From Clostridia bacterium (GTDB taxonomy: Bacteria > Bacillota > Clostridia > Christensenellales > Borkfalkiaceae): a stretch of DNA of 58,580 bases. Each line of letters starts with the position of its first letter. The first letter of the stretch is position 1. Where the stretch lies: the NCBI GenBank assembly GCA_017471945.1, contig JAFURH010000025.1, positions 1 through 58,580 on the forward strand, in the 5' to 3' direction. A program made the position numbers and the translations under genes. This document shows, one piece after another, positions 1 to 8,265 of this stretch. The notes under the pieces are model-generated. The model saw nothing but the letters and a program-made list of their open reading frames with translations. It was not told the DNA's origin and did no database searches.

Positions 1-741
1 CTTCTCGATTATATTCTGACCCGCCTTGCCGAGGACGGAAAGATGCCGAACAACGCGGCTGTCGTCAAGTCCTTCGTCACCACGGGTATGGCGAAAGCTC
101 TTTGCGACGACTACGGCGTCGCTTTATACGAAACGCCCGTCGGCTTCAAGTTTATAGGCGAAAAGATCAAACAATGGGAATCGGACGGGAAACATACCTA
201 CGTGTTCGGTTTTGAAGAATCCTGCGGGTATCTGCGCGGTACGCACGCCCGTGATAAGGACGCCGTCGTGGCTTCTATGCTCTGCGCCGAAATGGTTTGC
301 TACTACGTTTCTGTCGGTAAAACCGTCTACGGCAGATTGCAGGAGATATATCAAAAGTACGGCTACGTGCTCGACAAGAACATTTCTATCCAATATTCCG
401 GACTCAACGCAATGAAAGAGATGAACGGCGTGGTAGACTCGTTAAAACGCCTTAAAATCGACGATTTCGGCGGGATCAAGGTGCAGGCCTTCCGCGATTA
501 CAGCGCGGCGAAACGGACCGATTATCAAAGCGGTACGACGGAGGAAATGTCAATTCCCAAGTGTAACTGCGTGTATTACGAATTGGAAGGCGGTTCTTTC
601 GTGTGCGTTCGGCCGTCGGGAACGGAGCCTAAGCTGAAAATTTATTATTCTCTCCGTGCAAAAGACGAAGAGACGGCAAACGCCAAGCTCGTCGAAGTGC
701 AAGCTTCCGTGAACGAACTTTTGGACAAAGCGAAGGAATAA
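1..741 (+). CDS. Phosphohexomutase (phosphoglucomutase/phosphomannomutase), C-terminal part
   Basis: The reading frame is open from the first base of the window, so the gene begins upstream; the ATG at 43 is internal. About 247 residues of the C-terminal half are present. The sugar-binding loop FGFEESCGYLRG and the phosphate-binding loop of the last domain, VRPSGTEPKLKIYY, are diagnostic of alpha-D-phosphohexomutases of the PgcA type. The enzyme interconverts hexose 1- and 6-phosphates in the cytoplasm and feeds nucleotide-sugar and glycogen synthesis. The stop lies 8 bases before the dipeptidase start, so the two are probably co-transcribed. Whether glucose or mannose is preferred cannot be judged from this part. 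Confidence 0.93.
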   Translation, partial: LLDYILTRLAEDGKMPNNAAVVKSFVTTGMAKALCDDYGVALYETPVGFKFIGEKIKQWESDGKHTYVFGFEESCGYLRGTHARDKDAVVASMLCAEMVCYYVSVGKTVYGRLQEIYQKYGYVLDKNISIQYSGLNAMKEMNGVVDSLKRLKIDDFGGIKVQAFRDYSAAKRTDYQSGTTEEMSIPKCNCVYYELEGGSFVCVRPSGTEPKLKIYYSLRAKDEETANAKLVEVQASVNELLDKAKE

Positions 742-749
742 AACGAACT

Positions 750-1736
750 ATGATTTTCGATTTGCATTGCGATACGTTAATGAAACTATTAGATGCAAGC
801 AAGCGCGGGGAAGAAGCCTTCCTCTCGCAAAATTCTTTTCAGATCGACGAAGTCAAACTGTCGAAGAGCGGCTATTTCGCGCAATGCTTTGCGGCGTTCG
901 TTCCCGTTTCGCAAATGGATCCGTATGCGACCTGTAAAGAAATGATAGATATTTTCAAAAAAGAAATCCAACGTTCCGAACGGTTGCGTTCCGTGTGCAA
1001 ATTCGAGGATTTTTCAAAAAATCACGAACAGGGGAAAATTTCCGCCGTGCTCACGATGGAGGACGCCGCGCCGATCGGTAAGGAAATGCAAAGATTGCGT
1101 GAGTTTTACGATCTCGGCGTTCGGATGATCGGTTTAACGTGGAATTATCCCAACGCGGTCGGATATCCGAATTATCGGAATTTCGACGGCGTTTCGAAGC
1201 CTGATTTTTTTACTCCGGAAACGGAAAACGGTCTTACGGAGTTCGGGGTTGAAGCGGTTCGGGAAATGAATCGGCTCGGGATCGTGGTAGACGTTTCGCA
1301 TTTGTCGGATAAAGGATTTTTCGACGTTTTGAAGGCGAGCGAAAAACCCATTATAGCCTCTCATTCCAACGCGCGCGGACTTTGTCCGAACGTGAGAAAT
1401 CTTACGGATGAAATGCTGAAAGCGCTTGCCGATAACGGCGGGGTAGTGGGAATGAATTACGCGGCGGATTTTTTGGATTGCGATTCTGCGAGAGGAAAGC
1501 AAACGGTGGAACGCGTCGTGGAACATATGGGTTACGTAAAAAACGAGATCGGTTGCGAACATATTGCGATAGGAAGTGATTTCGACGGAATCCCGCCCGA
1601 TATAGAACTCAAAGACGCTTCTTTTTTGCCGCTACTCGTGCAAGCGATGGATAAAGCGGGCTTTACGATAGAGGAGATCGAACAAATTACCTATCGGAAC
1701 GCGTTGCGCGTATTTCGGGAATGTATGAAAGATTAA
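750..1736 (+). CDS. Membrane dipeptidase, peptidase family M19
   Basis: A 328-residue protein of normal length for the renal-dipeptidase family (M19), a TIM-barrel di-zinc enzyme. Metal-ligand motifs are visible: LHCDT (His6, Asp8) at the N terminus, VDVSHLSD and ASHSNARGL in the middle and GSDFDG near residue 277. No signal peptide is present, so it is likely cytoplasmic despite the family name. Bacterial members hydrolyse dipeptides, often with D- or dehydro-residues, and may help recycle peptides. It follows the mutase gene by 8 bases and is closed by a strong terminator at 1771-1795. Confidence 0.92.
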   Translation: MIFDLHCDTLMKLLDASKRGEEAFLSQNSFQIDEVKLSKSGYFAQCFAAFVPVSQMDPYATCKEMIDIFKKEIQRSERLRSVCKFEDFSKNHEQGKISAVLTMEDAAPIGKEMQRLREFYDLGVRMIGLTWNYPNAVGYPNYRNFDGVSKPDFFTPETENGLTEFGVEAVREMNRLGIVVDVSHLSDKGFFDVLKASEKPIIASHSNARGLCPNVRNLTDEMLKALADNGGVVGMNYAADFLDCDSARGKQTVERVVEHMGYVKNEIGCEHIAIGSDFDGIPPDIELKDASFLPLLVQAMDKAGFTIEEIEQITYRNALRVFRECMKD

Positions 1737-1770
1737 TTGGTTTAACGTAAGGAAAAATAACGGCAAAAGG

Positions 1771-1797
1771 AAAAACGCCCCGTAAGGGCGTTTTTTT
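1771..1797. terminator. Bidirectional intrinsic terminator
   Basis: A 10-bp perfect stem (1771-1780 with 1786-1795, core ACGCCC/GGGCGT) has a CGTAA loop, a T run on the + side and an A run on the other, so it can serve both the dipeptidase unit and the converging AraC gene. Confidence 0.9.
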
Positions 1798-1805
1798 CGT
1801 AAAAG

Positions 1806-2693
1806 TTATTTGATGCTCGTTTTGTATTCTCCGGGGGTCATTCCCGTATATTTTTTAAATACGTAGTTGAAATGGGAAACGGAATCAAAACACAATTCGT
1901 TGGCAATATCGGGAAAAGCACGTTTTCGTCGAATGAGTTTTTTCGCTTCGTCGATTTTCAGCTTTAAATAGGTCTGATAAATACTCGCGCCCGTTTTTTG
2001 TTTGAAAAAAGTGCAGAGATACGTTTTTCCGTAATGCAGTTTTTCGCAAATTTCTTCCAAAGTCAATTTTTCGTATAACGCGGAGGATAAAATGCAAACG
2101 ATCTCGTCTTGCAACGCGTCGGAAGAGGCAACCTTGGAAATGAAAAACTCCTGCGGGGATTCTCGGTTGCTCACGTGACGAAGCATATATATGAGCAACA
2201 GTTCAAGTGAATTTTTAATGACCTGCTCGCCGCCGAGATTTGGATTGTCTTTCAATACGAGTTTATTCAGATCGGGATCGAAGTCGGGTAAAACGAAAGT
2301 CTCCGAAGCCTCCGACATTATATTTTGCAGCAGATACCGATAATTATCGGGAACTCTGAACTTCTTGTCCTCGAAAAACGCCATACCTTCCGAGCGGCAA
2401 TCGAACGAAATAATAAAGATATTCGCCTCTTCCCCCAAACATTCCACGTAGTGCGGTTGATTGGGCTTTATAAAAATCATTTCCCCTTGCTTCAAATGAT
2501 ATTTTTCCGACCCGCAATACACGGCAAAGTCCTTTTTGTCCGCGTAATTGATTTCCCAAAAATCGTGCGTTTCTTCTTTGGAAACGTAATTTTTTTCCGG
2601 CTCTTGATAGTGGATCGTTACGATCTTTTGCACGTTCAGGAAATTGGAAATTTTATATTTATAAAATTGTTTTTTCGTCAATTTTTTTTCCAT
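1806..2693 (-). CDS. AraC-family transcriptional regulator (divergent from ROK kinase/nagA)
   Basis: Start chosen at the ATG read from 2693 (295 aa, beginning MEKKLTKK); the open frame extends 35 codons further but that extension is AT-rich promoter DNA. The N-terminal part is a cupin-like effector domain (GEMIFIKPNQPH around residue 75) and the C-terminal 100 residues hold the two AraC helix-turn-helices, ending with FDSVSHFNYVFKKYTGMTPG. It is divergent from the ROK kinase and nagA genes and likely controls them in response to an amino sugar or its phosphate. There is no Shine-Dalgarno sequence: a TTTACA-17-TATAAT promoter ends exactly 6 bases before the ATG, implying a leaderless mRNA. The effector is unknown. 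Confidence 0.92.
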   Translation of the reverse strand: MEKKLTKKQFYKYKISNFLNVQKIVTIHYQEPEKNYVSKEETHDFWEINYADKKDFAVYCGSEKYHLKQGEMIFIKPNQPHYVECLGEEANIFIISFDCRSEGMAFFEDKKFRVPDNYRYLLQNIMSEASETFVLPDFDPDLNKLVLKDNPNLGGEQVIKNSLELLLIYMLRHVSNRESPQEFFISKVASSDALQDEIVCILSSALYEKLTLEEICEKLHYGKTYLCTFFKQKTGASIYQTYLKLKIDEAKKLIRRKRAFPDIANELCFDSVSHFNYVFKKYTGMTPGEYKTSIK

Positions 2694-2699
2694 AGATTT

Positions 2700-2728
2700 A
2701 TTATAACACGAAAAAAAATATTTGTAAA
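2700..2728 (-). promoter_or_regulatory. Leaderless-type promoter of the AraC gene
   Basis: On the minus strand: -35 TTTACA (2723-2728), 17-bp spacer, -10 TATAAT (2700-2705), then six bases (AAATCT) and the ATG at 2693. The predicted +1 coincides with the A of the start codon. Confidence 0.65.
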
Positions 2729-2759
2729 ATATTTCATAGAATATTTTTGCGAAATATTT
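2716..2759. promoter_or_regulatory. Four helically phased AAATATTT repeats in a divergent control region
   Basis: Copies start at 2716, 2727, 2739 (one mismatch, GAATATTT) and 2752, about one helical turn apart (11, 12, 13 bp). The motif is self-complementary and overlaps the -35 of the AraC gene. A probable regulator binding array; which protein binds it is inference. Confidence 0.45.
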
Positions 2760-2784
2760 TGTAAAAAACGTGAAATAATTTGGA

Positions 2785-2812
2785 TTGAATTCGGGCAAAA
2801 AAGTAGTATAAT
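2785..2812 (+). promoter_or_regulatory. Promoter of the ROK kinase/nagA unit
   Basis: TTGAAT (2785-2790), 16-bp spacer, TATAAT (2807-2812). A GAGGAG ribosome binding site follows at about 2830, ahead of the ATG at 2846. Confidence 0.7.
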
Positions 2813-2845
2813 ATACTTGAAAATTATAAGAGGAGATATTTTACA

Positions 2846-3409
2846 ATGAAAATGCCCGTGTTGGACAAGAACTTTTACCCTATGATCAAAGCGCTTAACG
2901 ATTTCGAAAAGGAAGTCGAAAAGAGCGGTAAGCCTGTCAAAGTCGTTTTGGTTGCGGAACGCAGCGGCGGTTATAACTACGTTTATTCCTATAACGCCCT
3001 TGCCGACGGCGTGAACGACAAGCTTAATTTCCGCGTTGCGGAACGCCTTGCAAAATCCATTCTTTGGGTAGTCGGGGGTTTTAAAATTTCCGTTTCGGGA
3101 AGCAAGTCGATTTACGAATACCTCAAAAACGCGTATACGCTCGAAGGGCTTCGTGCGTTCGACGTGGACTTTATGAGCGGCGTTTACGAAAGACCGTTCG
3201 AGGTTGAATGGCTGGAAGAAAACCAAATTCCCGAGCAGAAAAACGCTTCTATCCGCGTAGGCGGGTATTTGAACGGTTGCCGTATCGGTTTCGACGCGGG
3301 CGGTTCGGATAGAAAAGTCAGCGCGGTCATCGAGGGCGAACCCGTTTACAGCGAAGAAGTCGTCTGGAATCCGAAGGTTACGGAAGACCCGCATTATCAC
3401 TACGAATAA
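2846..3409 (+). CDS. ROK-family sugar kinase, N-terminal part (split by an in-frame TAA)
   Basis: A 187-residue product ending at TAA 3407-3409. It begins with about 125 residues of unassigned sequence and then the start of a ROK fold, with the phosphate-binding strand RIGFDAGGSDRKVSAV near residue 150. The ORF at 3422 continues the ROK fold in the same reading frame without loss of sequence, so the pair looks like one gene of about 460 codons carrying a nonsense codon. Next to nagA, the intact protein would be an N-acetylhexosamine kinase or a ROK sensor; that role is inference. The split may be a real mutation, a readthrough site or a base-calling error. Confidence 0.8.
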   Translation: MKMPVLDKNFYPMIKALNDFEKEVEKSGKPVKVVLVAERSGGYNYVYSYNALADGVNDKLNFRVAERLAKSILWVVGGFKISVSGSKSIYEYLKNAYTLEGLRAFDVDFMSGVYERPFEVEWLEENQIPEQKNASIRVGGYLNGCRIGFDAGGSDRKVSAVIEGEPVYSEEVVWNPKVTEDPHYHYE

Positions 3410-3421
3410 ATTAAAACGGCG

Positions 3422-4228
3422 ATGAAAACGGCGGCTTCCAAAATGCCGAGAGTGGACGCGATCGGCGTTTCTTCGGCGGGCGTGTACGTCGATAATAAAA
3501 TTATGGTCGCTTCGCTCTTTATCAAAGTGGACAAGACCAAATACGGCGATTACGTAAAGAATATGTACATCAATATCGCGAAAGATTTGAGCGAAGAACT
3601 CGGCTACGAGATTCCTTTGGAGGTTGCGAACGACGGCGACGTTACCGCGCTTGCGGGTGCGATCGATTTGAACGATAACTCCGTCCTCGGGATCGCGATG
3701 GGTACGAGCGAAGCGGTCGGCTATATCAACGCCGACGGCGGGATCAACGGTTGGCTTTCCGAGCTCGCGTTTGCGCCCGTGGATTTCAACGAAGGCGCTA
3801 TGCAAGACGAGTGGAGCGGTGATATCGGCGTAGGCTGTAAATATTTCTCGCAGGACGCGGTTATCAAGCTTGCCGAAGCGGGCGGGCATAAATTTGCGGA
3901 CGGCTTAACGCCCGCGCAAAAGCTCAAAGAAGTGCAGGCAATGATGGACGCTGGCGATCCGCTTGCGGCGCAGATCTTTGAAGATATCGGCGTATATCTT
4001 GCGCACACCATTCCTTTCTACGCGAAATTCTACGATATCAAACATATGCTTTTGTTAGGTCGCGTAATGGGTGGCAAAGGCGGCGATATCATTCTTGCAA
4101 CCTGCAAAAAAGTGCTTGCGGAAGAATATCCCGAATTCGCGTCGCTCGATATCGGGCTTCCCGACGAGAAGAACAGACGCGTAGGGCAGAGTATCGCGGC
4201 GGCTTCCCTTCCTGCAACCAAGGCGTAA
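3422..4228 (+). CDS. ROK-family sugar kinase, C-terminal part
   Basis: A 268-residue ORF in the same frame as the preceding one, 12 bases after its stop. It carries the rest of the ROK core: GVSSAGVYVDN, the sugar-binding and catalytic-base segment LEVANDGDVTALAGA (the Asp of NDGD fits the ROK catalytic Asp) and GIAMGTSEAVGYI. The usual zinc-binding CxCGxxGC motif of ROK repressor-kinases is not seen. No good Shine-Dalgarno sequence precedes the ATG at 3422, so independent translation would be weak. nagA follows 18 bases later with a strong ribosome binding site. Best read as the second half of one interrupted gene. Confidence 0.8.
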   Translation: MKTAASKMPRVDAIGVSSAGVYVDNKIMVASLFIKVDKTKYGDYVKNMYINIAKDLSEELGYEIPLEVANDGDVTALAGAIDLNDNSVLGIAMGTSEAVGYINADGGINGWLSELAFAPVDFNEGAMQDEWSGDIGVGCKYFSQDAVIKLAEAGGHKFADGLTPAQKLKEVQAMMDAGDPLAAQIFEDIGVYLAHTIPFYAKFYDIKHMLLLGRVMGGKGGDIILATCKKVLAEEYPEFASLDIGLPDEKNRRVGQSIAAASLPATKA

Positions 4229-4246
4229 GAAAGGAGGAAACGCAAG

Positions 4247-5395
4247 ATGAAATGCTTTAAAAACGCAACCGTTTTCGTCGAGGGCGAAGGACTTAAAAAA
4301 ACGACCGTTTGCTTCGGCGAAACCATTGAAAAAATTTCCCGTTGCGCCGTTCCCGGCGCGGAAGCGATCGCGCTTCCCGAGGACGCCATCGTTCTGCCCG
4401 GGTTTATCGATCAGCATATCCACGGCGCGGGCGGTTCGGACGCGATGGACGGCACGGTCGAAGATCTTAAAATTATTGCCGATACGGTCGCCGCGGAAGG
4501 TACGACTTCTTTCCTCGCCACGACGATGACCCAAAGCAAAGAAAATATCTTAAAAGCGATGCGCGCGGTAAAGGACTATCGCGAAGCCGAGACGGAGACG
4601 GGCGCAAGAGTGCTCGGAATCCATTTGGAAGGACCGTTTATCGCGGCGGCGTATAAGGGCGCACAGCCTTTGGAATACGTAGCGAAACCCGATTCGGAAG
4701 TGTTCGACGAATATAACGCGGCAAGCGGTAACGCGATCAGGCTGGTAACGCTTGCACCCGAAACGGAAAACGCGGGCGAATTGATCAAGCATCTTTCCGA
4801 AATTTCCGTCGTGCCGTCGATCGGCCACACGGGCGCAAAATGCGCGGAAATCAAAACGGCGATCGGGCAGGGCGCGAAAAACGTAACGCATACCTACAAC
4901 GCACAAACGGCGCTTCACCATAGAGAGATCGGCACGGTGGGTAGCGCGATGCTCTTCGACGAGCTTAACTGCGAACTGATCGCGGATACCATTCACGTAT
5001 CCGTGCCCGCTATGCAGCTTCTCGTGAAAAATAAACCCGAAGACAAACTGACTCTTATCACCGACGCTATGCGCGCAAAAGGACTCCCCGACGGCGTTTC
5101 CGAGCTTGGAGGGCAAACGGTTTACGTAAAAGGGGGCGAAGCAAGACTTGCCGACGGCACGCTTGCGGGCAGCGTTTTGAGAATGAACCGCGCCGTGCAG
5201 AATATCGTCGAGAAAGTAGGCGTTCCTTTTGAAAAAGCGGTAGATTTCGCGACGATCAACCCCGCGAAAAACCTCGGCGTGGATAACGAACTCGGTTCTA
5301 TCAAAGTCGGAAAAAAAGCCGATTTCACCGTGATCAACTCGTCCTACGACGTACTTTTAACCGTCCGCGACGGAAAGATCGTCTATAAGGCGTAA
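4247..5395 (+). CDS. nagA: N-acetylglucosamine-6-phosphate deacetylase
   Basis: A 382-residue amidohydrolase of the NagA family, usual length. Motifs: the metal-binding GFIDQHIHGAGG near residue 50, HLEGPFI near 126 (metal-ligand Glu), IGHTGA, HTYNAQTALHHRE near 215 and LITDAM near 265 (catalytic Asp). NagA removes the acetyl group from GlcNAc-6-P in the cytoplasm, giving GlcN-6-P. The adjacent kinase would supply GlcNAc-6-P, so this is an amino-sugar salvage unit under the divergent AraC regulator. Ribosome binding site AAAGGAGG is 9 bases before the ATG. No nagB is present in the window. Confidence 0.95.
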   Translation: MKCFKNATVFVEGEGLKKTTVCFGETIEKISRCAVPGAEAIALPEDAIVLPGFIDQHIHGAGGSDAMDGTVEDLKIIADTVAAEGTTSFLATTMTQSKENILKAMRAVKDYREAETETGARVLGIHLEGPFIAAAYKGAQPLEYVAKPDSEVFDEYNAASGNAIRLVTLAPETENAGELIKHLSEISVVPSIGHTGAKCAEIKTAIGQGAKNVTHTYNAQTALHHREIGTVGSAMLFDELNCELIADTIHVSVPAMQLLVKNKPEDKLTLITDAMRAKGLPDGVSELGGQTVYVKGGEARLADGTLAGSVLRMNRAVQNIVEKVGVPFEKAVDFATINPAKNLGVDNELGSIKVGKKADFTVINSSYDVLLTVRDGKIVYKA

Positions 5396-5424
5396 TAACA
5401 TCACCTATACTTATTTCCTCTTAT

Positions 5425-5458
5425 AAAAGGGCTTGGGCGTTTCGTCCAAGTCCTTTTT
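5425..5458 (+). terminator. Intrinsic terminator after nagA
   Basis: The arms AAAGGGCTTGG and CCAAGTCCTTT pair with one G-T pair and are followed by TTTTT. It lies 30 bases past the nagA stop. Confidence 0.8.
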
Positions 5459-5597
5459 CGCGGTTTGAAAGCATAGCCGACACCCCAAAAACATATTTAT
5501 AAAAGTAAGAAAAAGAAGTTTTGAAAAAAGTTGATAAAAACTTGTCGTTTCGCTTTCAAAAATCTGAAAAATATGTTACAATAAGGAGGATTCAAAA

Positions 5598-6485
5598 TTG
5601 GACGATTATACGCTTTTTCTGAAAAAAGAATTTTCTTTCGTTCCGTACGCGGAAAATTTCGACCTTGCCCGCCGTTCTACGATCGGCGCGGGCGGTACGG
5701 CAAAGCTGGCGTTTTTTCCCGATTCCGTCGAGTCGCTGATCCGTCTTGTAGACGGGTTAAAAAACTGCGGCGTGAAGTTCGCGGTGCTGGGTAACTTGTC
5801 GAACGTATTGCCCGCGGACGGCTCGTCCGAAGTCGTTTATATCCTGACCCAAAACGTAAAGGGCGTGGAAACGGGAAATAAGTTTTTCGCCTATGCAGGT
5901 ACGAGTTCAACGGCTTTTTTGCGCGTTTGCGAAGAGGCGGGAAAAAGCGGCGGGGAATTTCTTGCGGGGATTCCCTGTACGATCGGCGGTGCGGCGTTTA
6001 TGAACGCGGGCGTAAGCGGGAGCTATCTTTCCGAGATCGTGGAAAGCGTTCTTTACTATTTGGACGGGGAAGTGCGTTCCCTTCCCGTAGCCGAATGTGG
6101 GTATTCCTATAAAAACAGCCGATTTATGCGGGAAAACGGCGTGATCTTAGGCGTTACTTTCCGTCTTGTCGATTCCGATAAAGAGAATATCTTAAAGGCG
6201 CGGGGCTATTATCTTGAAAAGCGAAAGCATCTTCCGAAAGGCAAAAGTATGGGGTGCGTATTTAAAAACCCCGAAAATCTGATTGCAGGGCAACTTATCG
6301 AAAACGCGGGGCTTAAAAAGATGCGCGTGGGCGGCGCGGTCGTGTCGAGCGAGCACGCAAATTTTATTATCAATGAAAACCGAGCGAGCTCCAAAGAAAT
6401 AAAAAGTTTGATCGCGCTTATCAAAAACGCGGTATACACACAATATAAAGTCAGACTTGAAGAGGAAATACGCTACCTCGACTGA
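5598..6485 (+). CDS. murB: UDP-N-acetylenolpyruvoylglucosamine reductase (MurB), TTG start
   Basis: A 295-residue FAD enzyme that reduces UDP-GlcNAc-enolpyruvate to UDP-MurNAc in peptidoglycan precursor synthesis. Signatures: RRSTIGAGGTAKLAFFPDS in the FAD domain, LAGIPCTIGGAAFMNAG, YKNSRFM and MGCVFKNPE, ending with the substrate-domain segment VVSSEHANFIIN. The start is TTG at 5598, fixed by an AAGGAGG ribosome binding site at 5583-5589. It opens the cluster murB-PHP-whiA-dnaE, a common Firmicutes arrangement, here without the rapZ and yvcK genes often found in between. Confidence 0.95.
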   Translation: MDDYTLFLKKEFSFVPYAENFDLARRSTIGAGGTAKLAFFPDSVESLIRLVDGLKNCGVKFAVLGNLSNVLPADGSSEVVYILTQNVKGVETGNKFFAYAGTSSTAFLRVCEEAGKSGGEFLAGIPCTIGGAAFMNAGVSGSYLSEIVESVLYYLDGEVRSLPVAECGYSYKNSRFMRENGVILGVTFRLVDSDKENILKARGYYLEKRKHLPKGKSMGCVFKNPENLIAGQLIENAGLKKMRVGGAVVSSEHANFIINENRASSKEIKSLIALIKNAVYTQYKVRLEEEIRYLD

Positions 6486-6497
6486 CGGGAGAAAAAA

Positions 6498-7274
6498 ATG
6501 ATTTTAACGGCAGATTATCATATCCACACGCCCTATTCGCACGGGAAACACACGGTGGACGAAAACGCGGCGCGGGCAAAAGAGCTTGGGCTGAAAGAAA
6601 TCGCGATCAGCGATCACGGCTTTTCGCATATTGCGTTCGGACTCAGAAGAAAAAGACTCGACGAGTTTATCGCCGACTGTAAAGCGGCGACGGAAAAATA
6701 CGCACTCAAAGTCCTCGTCGGCACGGAAGCAAACCTTCGGGGAATAGAGGGGAAATCCGATTTGACGGAAAAGGATTTTGAAAAGTTCGATACCTATTTT
6801 TGCGGTACGCATATTATGGTTTGGTACGACGGATTTTCCAATTTTTGGAAATACGGGCTCGGAAATTTTTTCTCCCGTAAGTTTAAAAAAACTCCGTCCG
6901 ATAAGCGTATCGAGCTGAACACGAAAGCGTATATCAACGCAATTAAGCGCAATCCGCTCGACGCGATCACGCATTTGAATTATCTGTGCCCGTCCAACGC
7001 GCTCGAAGTGGCGAAATGCGCCGCCGATTACGGAACGTATATCGAGCTCAATTCCAAAAAAGAGCATTTGACGGACGAGGAATTAAACGAGATCGTCCAA
7101 AAAACGAACGCGCGGTTTATTATCGATTCGGACGCACATTCGGTCGATAGAGTGGGGGATACCAAACGCGTGGAAGAGCAGCTTTCCCGTCTCGATTTCC
7201 CGATGGATAGGATCGACAATATCGACGGGAGATTTCCTACTTTCCGTTTTGCGGAATATAAGAAAAAAATGTAA
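6498..7274 (+). CDS. PHP-domain phosphoesterase, YcdX-like
   Basis: A 258-residue protein consisting of one PHP domain. Metal-ligand motifs are ADYHIHTPYSHGKHT at the N terminus, ISDHG near residue 38, GTEAN near 76, HLNYL and the C-terminal DSDAHS near 214. Such stand-alone PHP proteins hydrolyse small phosphate esters with a trinuclear metal site; the real substrate is not known. It lies 12 bases after murB and 9 bases before whiA, the position it holds in many Clostridia. A histidinol-phosphatase role is unlikely because no his genes are nearby. Confidence 0.88.
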   Translation: MILTADYHIHTPYSHGKHTVDENAARAKELGLKEIAISDHGFSHIAFGLRRKRLDEFIADCKAATEKYALKVLVGTEANLRGIEGKSDLTEKDFEKFDTYFCGTHIMVWYDGFSNFWKYGLGNFFSRKFKKTPSDKRIELNTKAYINAIKRNPLDAITHLNYLCPSNALEVAKCAADYGTYIELNSKKEHLTDEELNEIVQKTNARFIIDSDAHSVDRVGDTKRVEEQLSRLDFPMDRIDNIDGRFPTFRFAEYKKKM

Positions 7275-7283
7275 GGAACGGCG

Positions 7284-8234
7284 ATGAATTTCACTTCGGA
7301 GGTCAAAAAAGAAATACTCTCCAAAAGGCGGGAGAAGCTCAAAGGCAAAGCGGCGAAGGCCGCATTGTCCGCTTTCGTCCGCACCAGCGGTTCGGTGGGG
7401 TTTGTCCACGGTCAGTCTACTTTCTTTCTCGTCAGCGAAACGGAGTTCGTCGCGGAATATTTCACGTCGCTTTTTTTCGAAACGTTCAATGCGGAGCTTT
7501 CTTTAACTACGGCGCGAATGGACAGAATGAGCGGCAGAGATAAGCTCGTGTTCGAATGTCCCGCAGGACAAGCCGAAGAGGTATTGAAAGAACTCGGTCT
7601 TTTAAGTGCGGACGGTAAAACTCTGCTCGACGAGATTCCCGAAGAACTTGTGGAAACGGACGAGGAAAAGCTTGCCTACGTAAAAGGCTCGTTTTTAGGG
7701 GGCGGAAGCTGTATCGTACCGACGGAATCGGGAAAAGCGGGTTATCACCTCGAATTCGTGTTTTCCGAACGGAAGATCGCCGAACAGTTTTGCGAACTGT
7801 TAGAGGTCACGGAAGTGCTTGCTAAGGTAGTGGAACGAAAGGAAACCTTCGTTGCGTACGTAAAAAGCAAAGAAATGATTTCCGATTTTCTCGCGGCGCT
7901 TCAAGCCCCGAACGCTCTCAAAAAATTTATTTCCCTCGTGGAAAAGCGCGACGAAGCCAACCAGAAAAACCGCGCGGCAAACTGCATATCGGGAAACGCC
8001 GATAAATCGGCGCTCGCGGCGGTAAAACAGGTGGTAGCGATAAGAAAACTCGCCGAAGCGAAAGCGTTTGAAGGACTTTCGGAAGAACTCAAAGATCTGG
8101 CGATTTTAAGGCTGAAAGAGCCTTCTAAATCCTTGCAGGAGCTTGCCGATATTATAAAGGTCAGCAAAAGCTGTCTAAACCACCGTATGCGGCGGCTTAT
8201 GGAGCTTTCGGAAAAAATATCAGACAAAGAATAA
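7284..8234 (+). CDS. whiA: DNA-binding protein WhiA
   Basis: A 316-residue WhiA homologue of normal length. The N-terminal two thirds are the LAGLIDADG-endonuclease-like domain that has lost catalysis (KGSFLGGGSCIVP, YHLEFVFS), and the C terminus is the helix-turn-helix (LQELADIIKVSKSCLNHRMRRL). In Gram-positive bacteria it affects cell division and chromosome segregation. The start at 7284 is 9 bases after the PHP gene. dnaE follows 31 bases downstream. Confidence 0.95.
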   Translation: MNFTSEVKKEILSKRREKLKGKAAKAALSAFVRTSGSVGFVHGQSTFFLVSETEFVAEYFTSLFFETFNAELSLTTARMDRMSGRDKLVFECPAGQAEEVLKELGLLSADGKTLLDEIPEELVETDEEKLAYVKGSFLGGGSCIVPTESGKAGYHLEFVFSERKIAEQFCELLEVTEVLAKVVERKETFVAYVKSKEMISDFLAALQAPNALKKFISLVEKRDEANQKNRAANCISGNADKSALAAVKQVVAIRKLAEAKAFEGLSEELKDLAILRLKEPSKSLQELADIIKVSKSCLNHRMRRLMELSEKISDKE

Positions 8235-8265
8235 GAAAAAATAAACGACGGAACACGGAAGAATT

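Noticed and set aside
43..45. ATG at 43 as the start of the phosphohexomutase
   Set aside because: The frame is open back to base 1 and upstream codons (DYILTRLAEDGK) fit the family.
2694..2798. 35-codon upstream extension of the AraC gene
   Set aside because: Phe/Tyr/Lys-rich translation of AT-rich repeats that also hold the promoter; no ribosome binding site.
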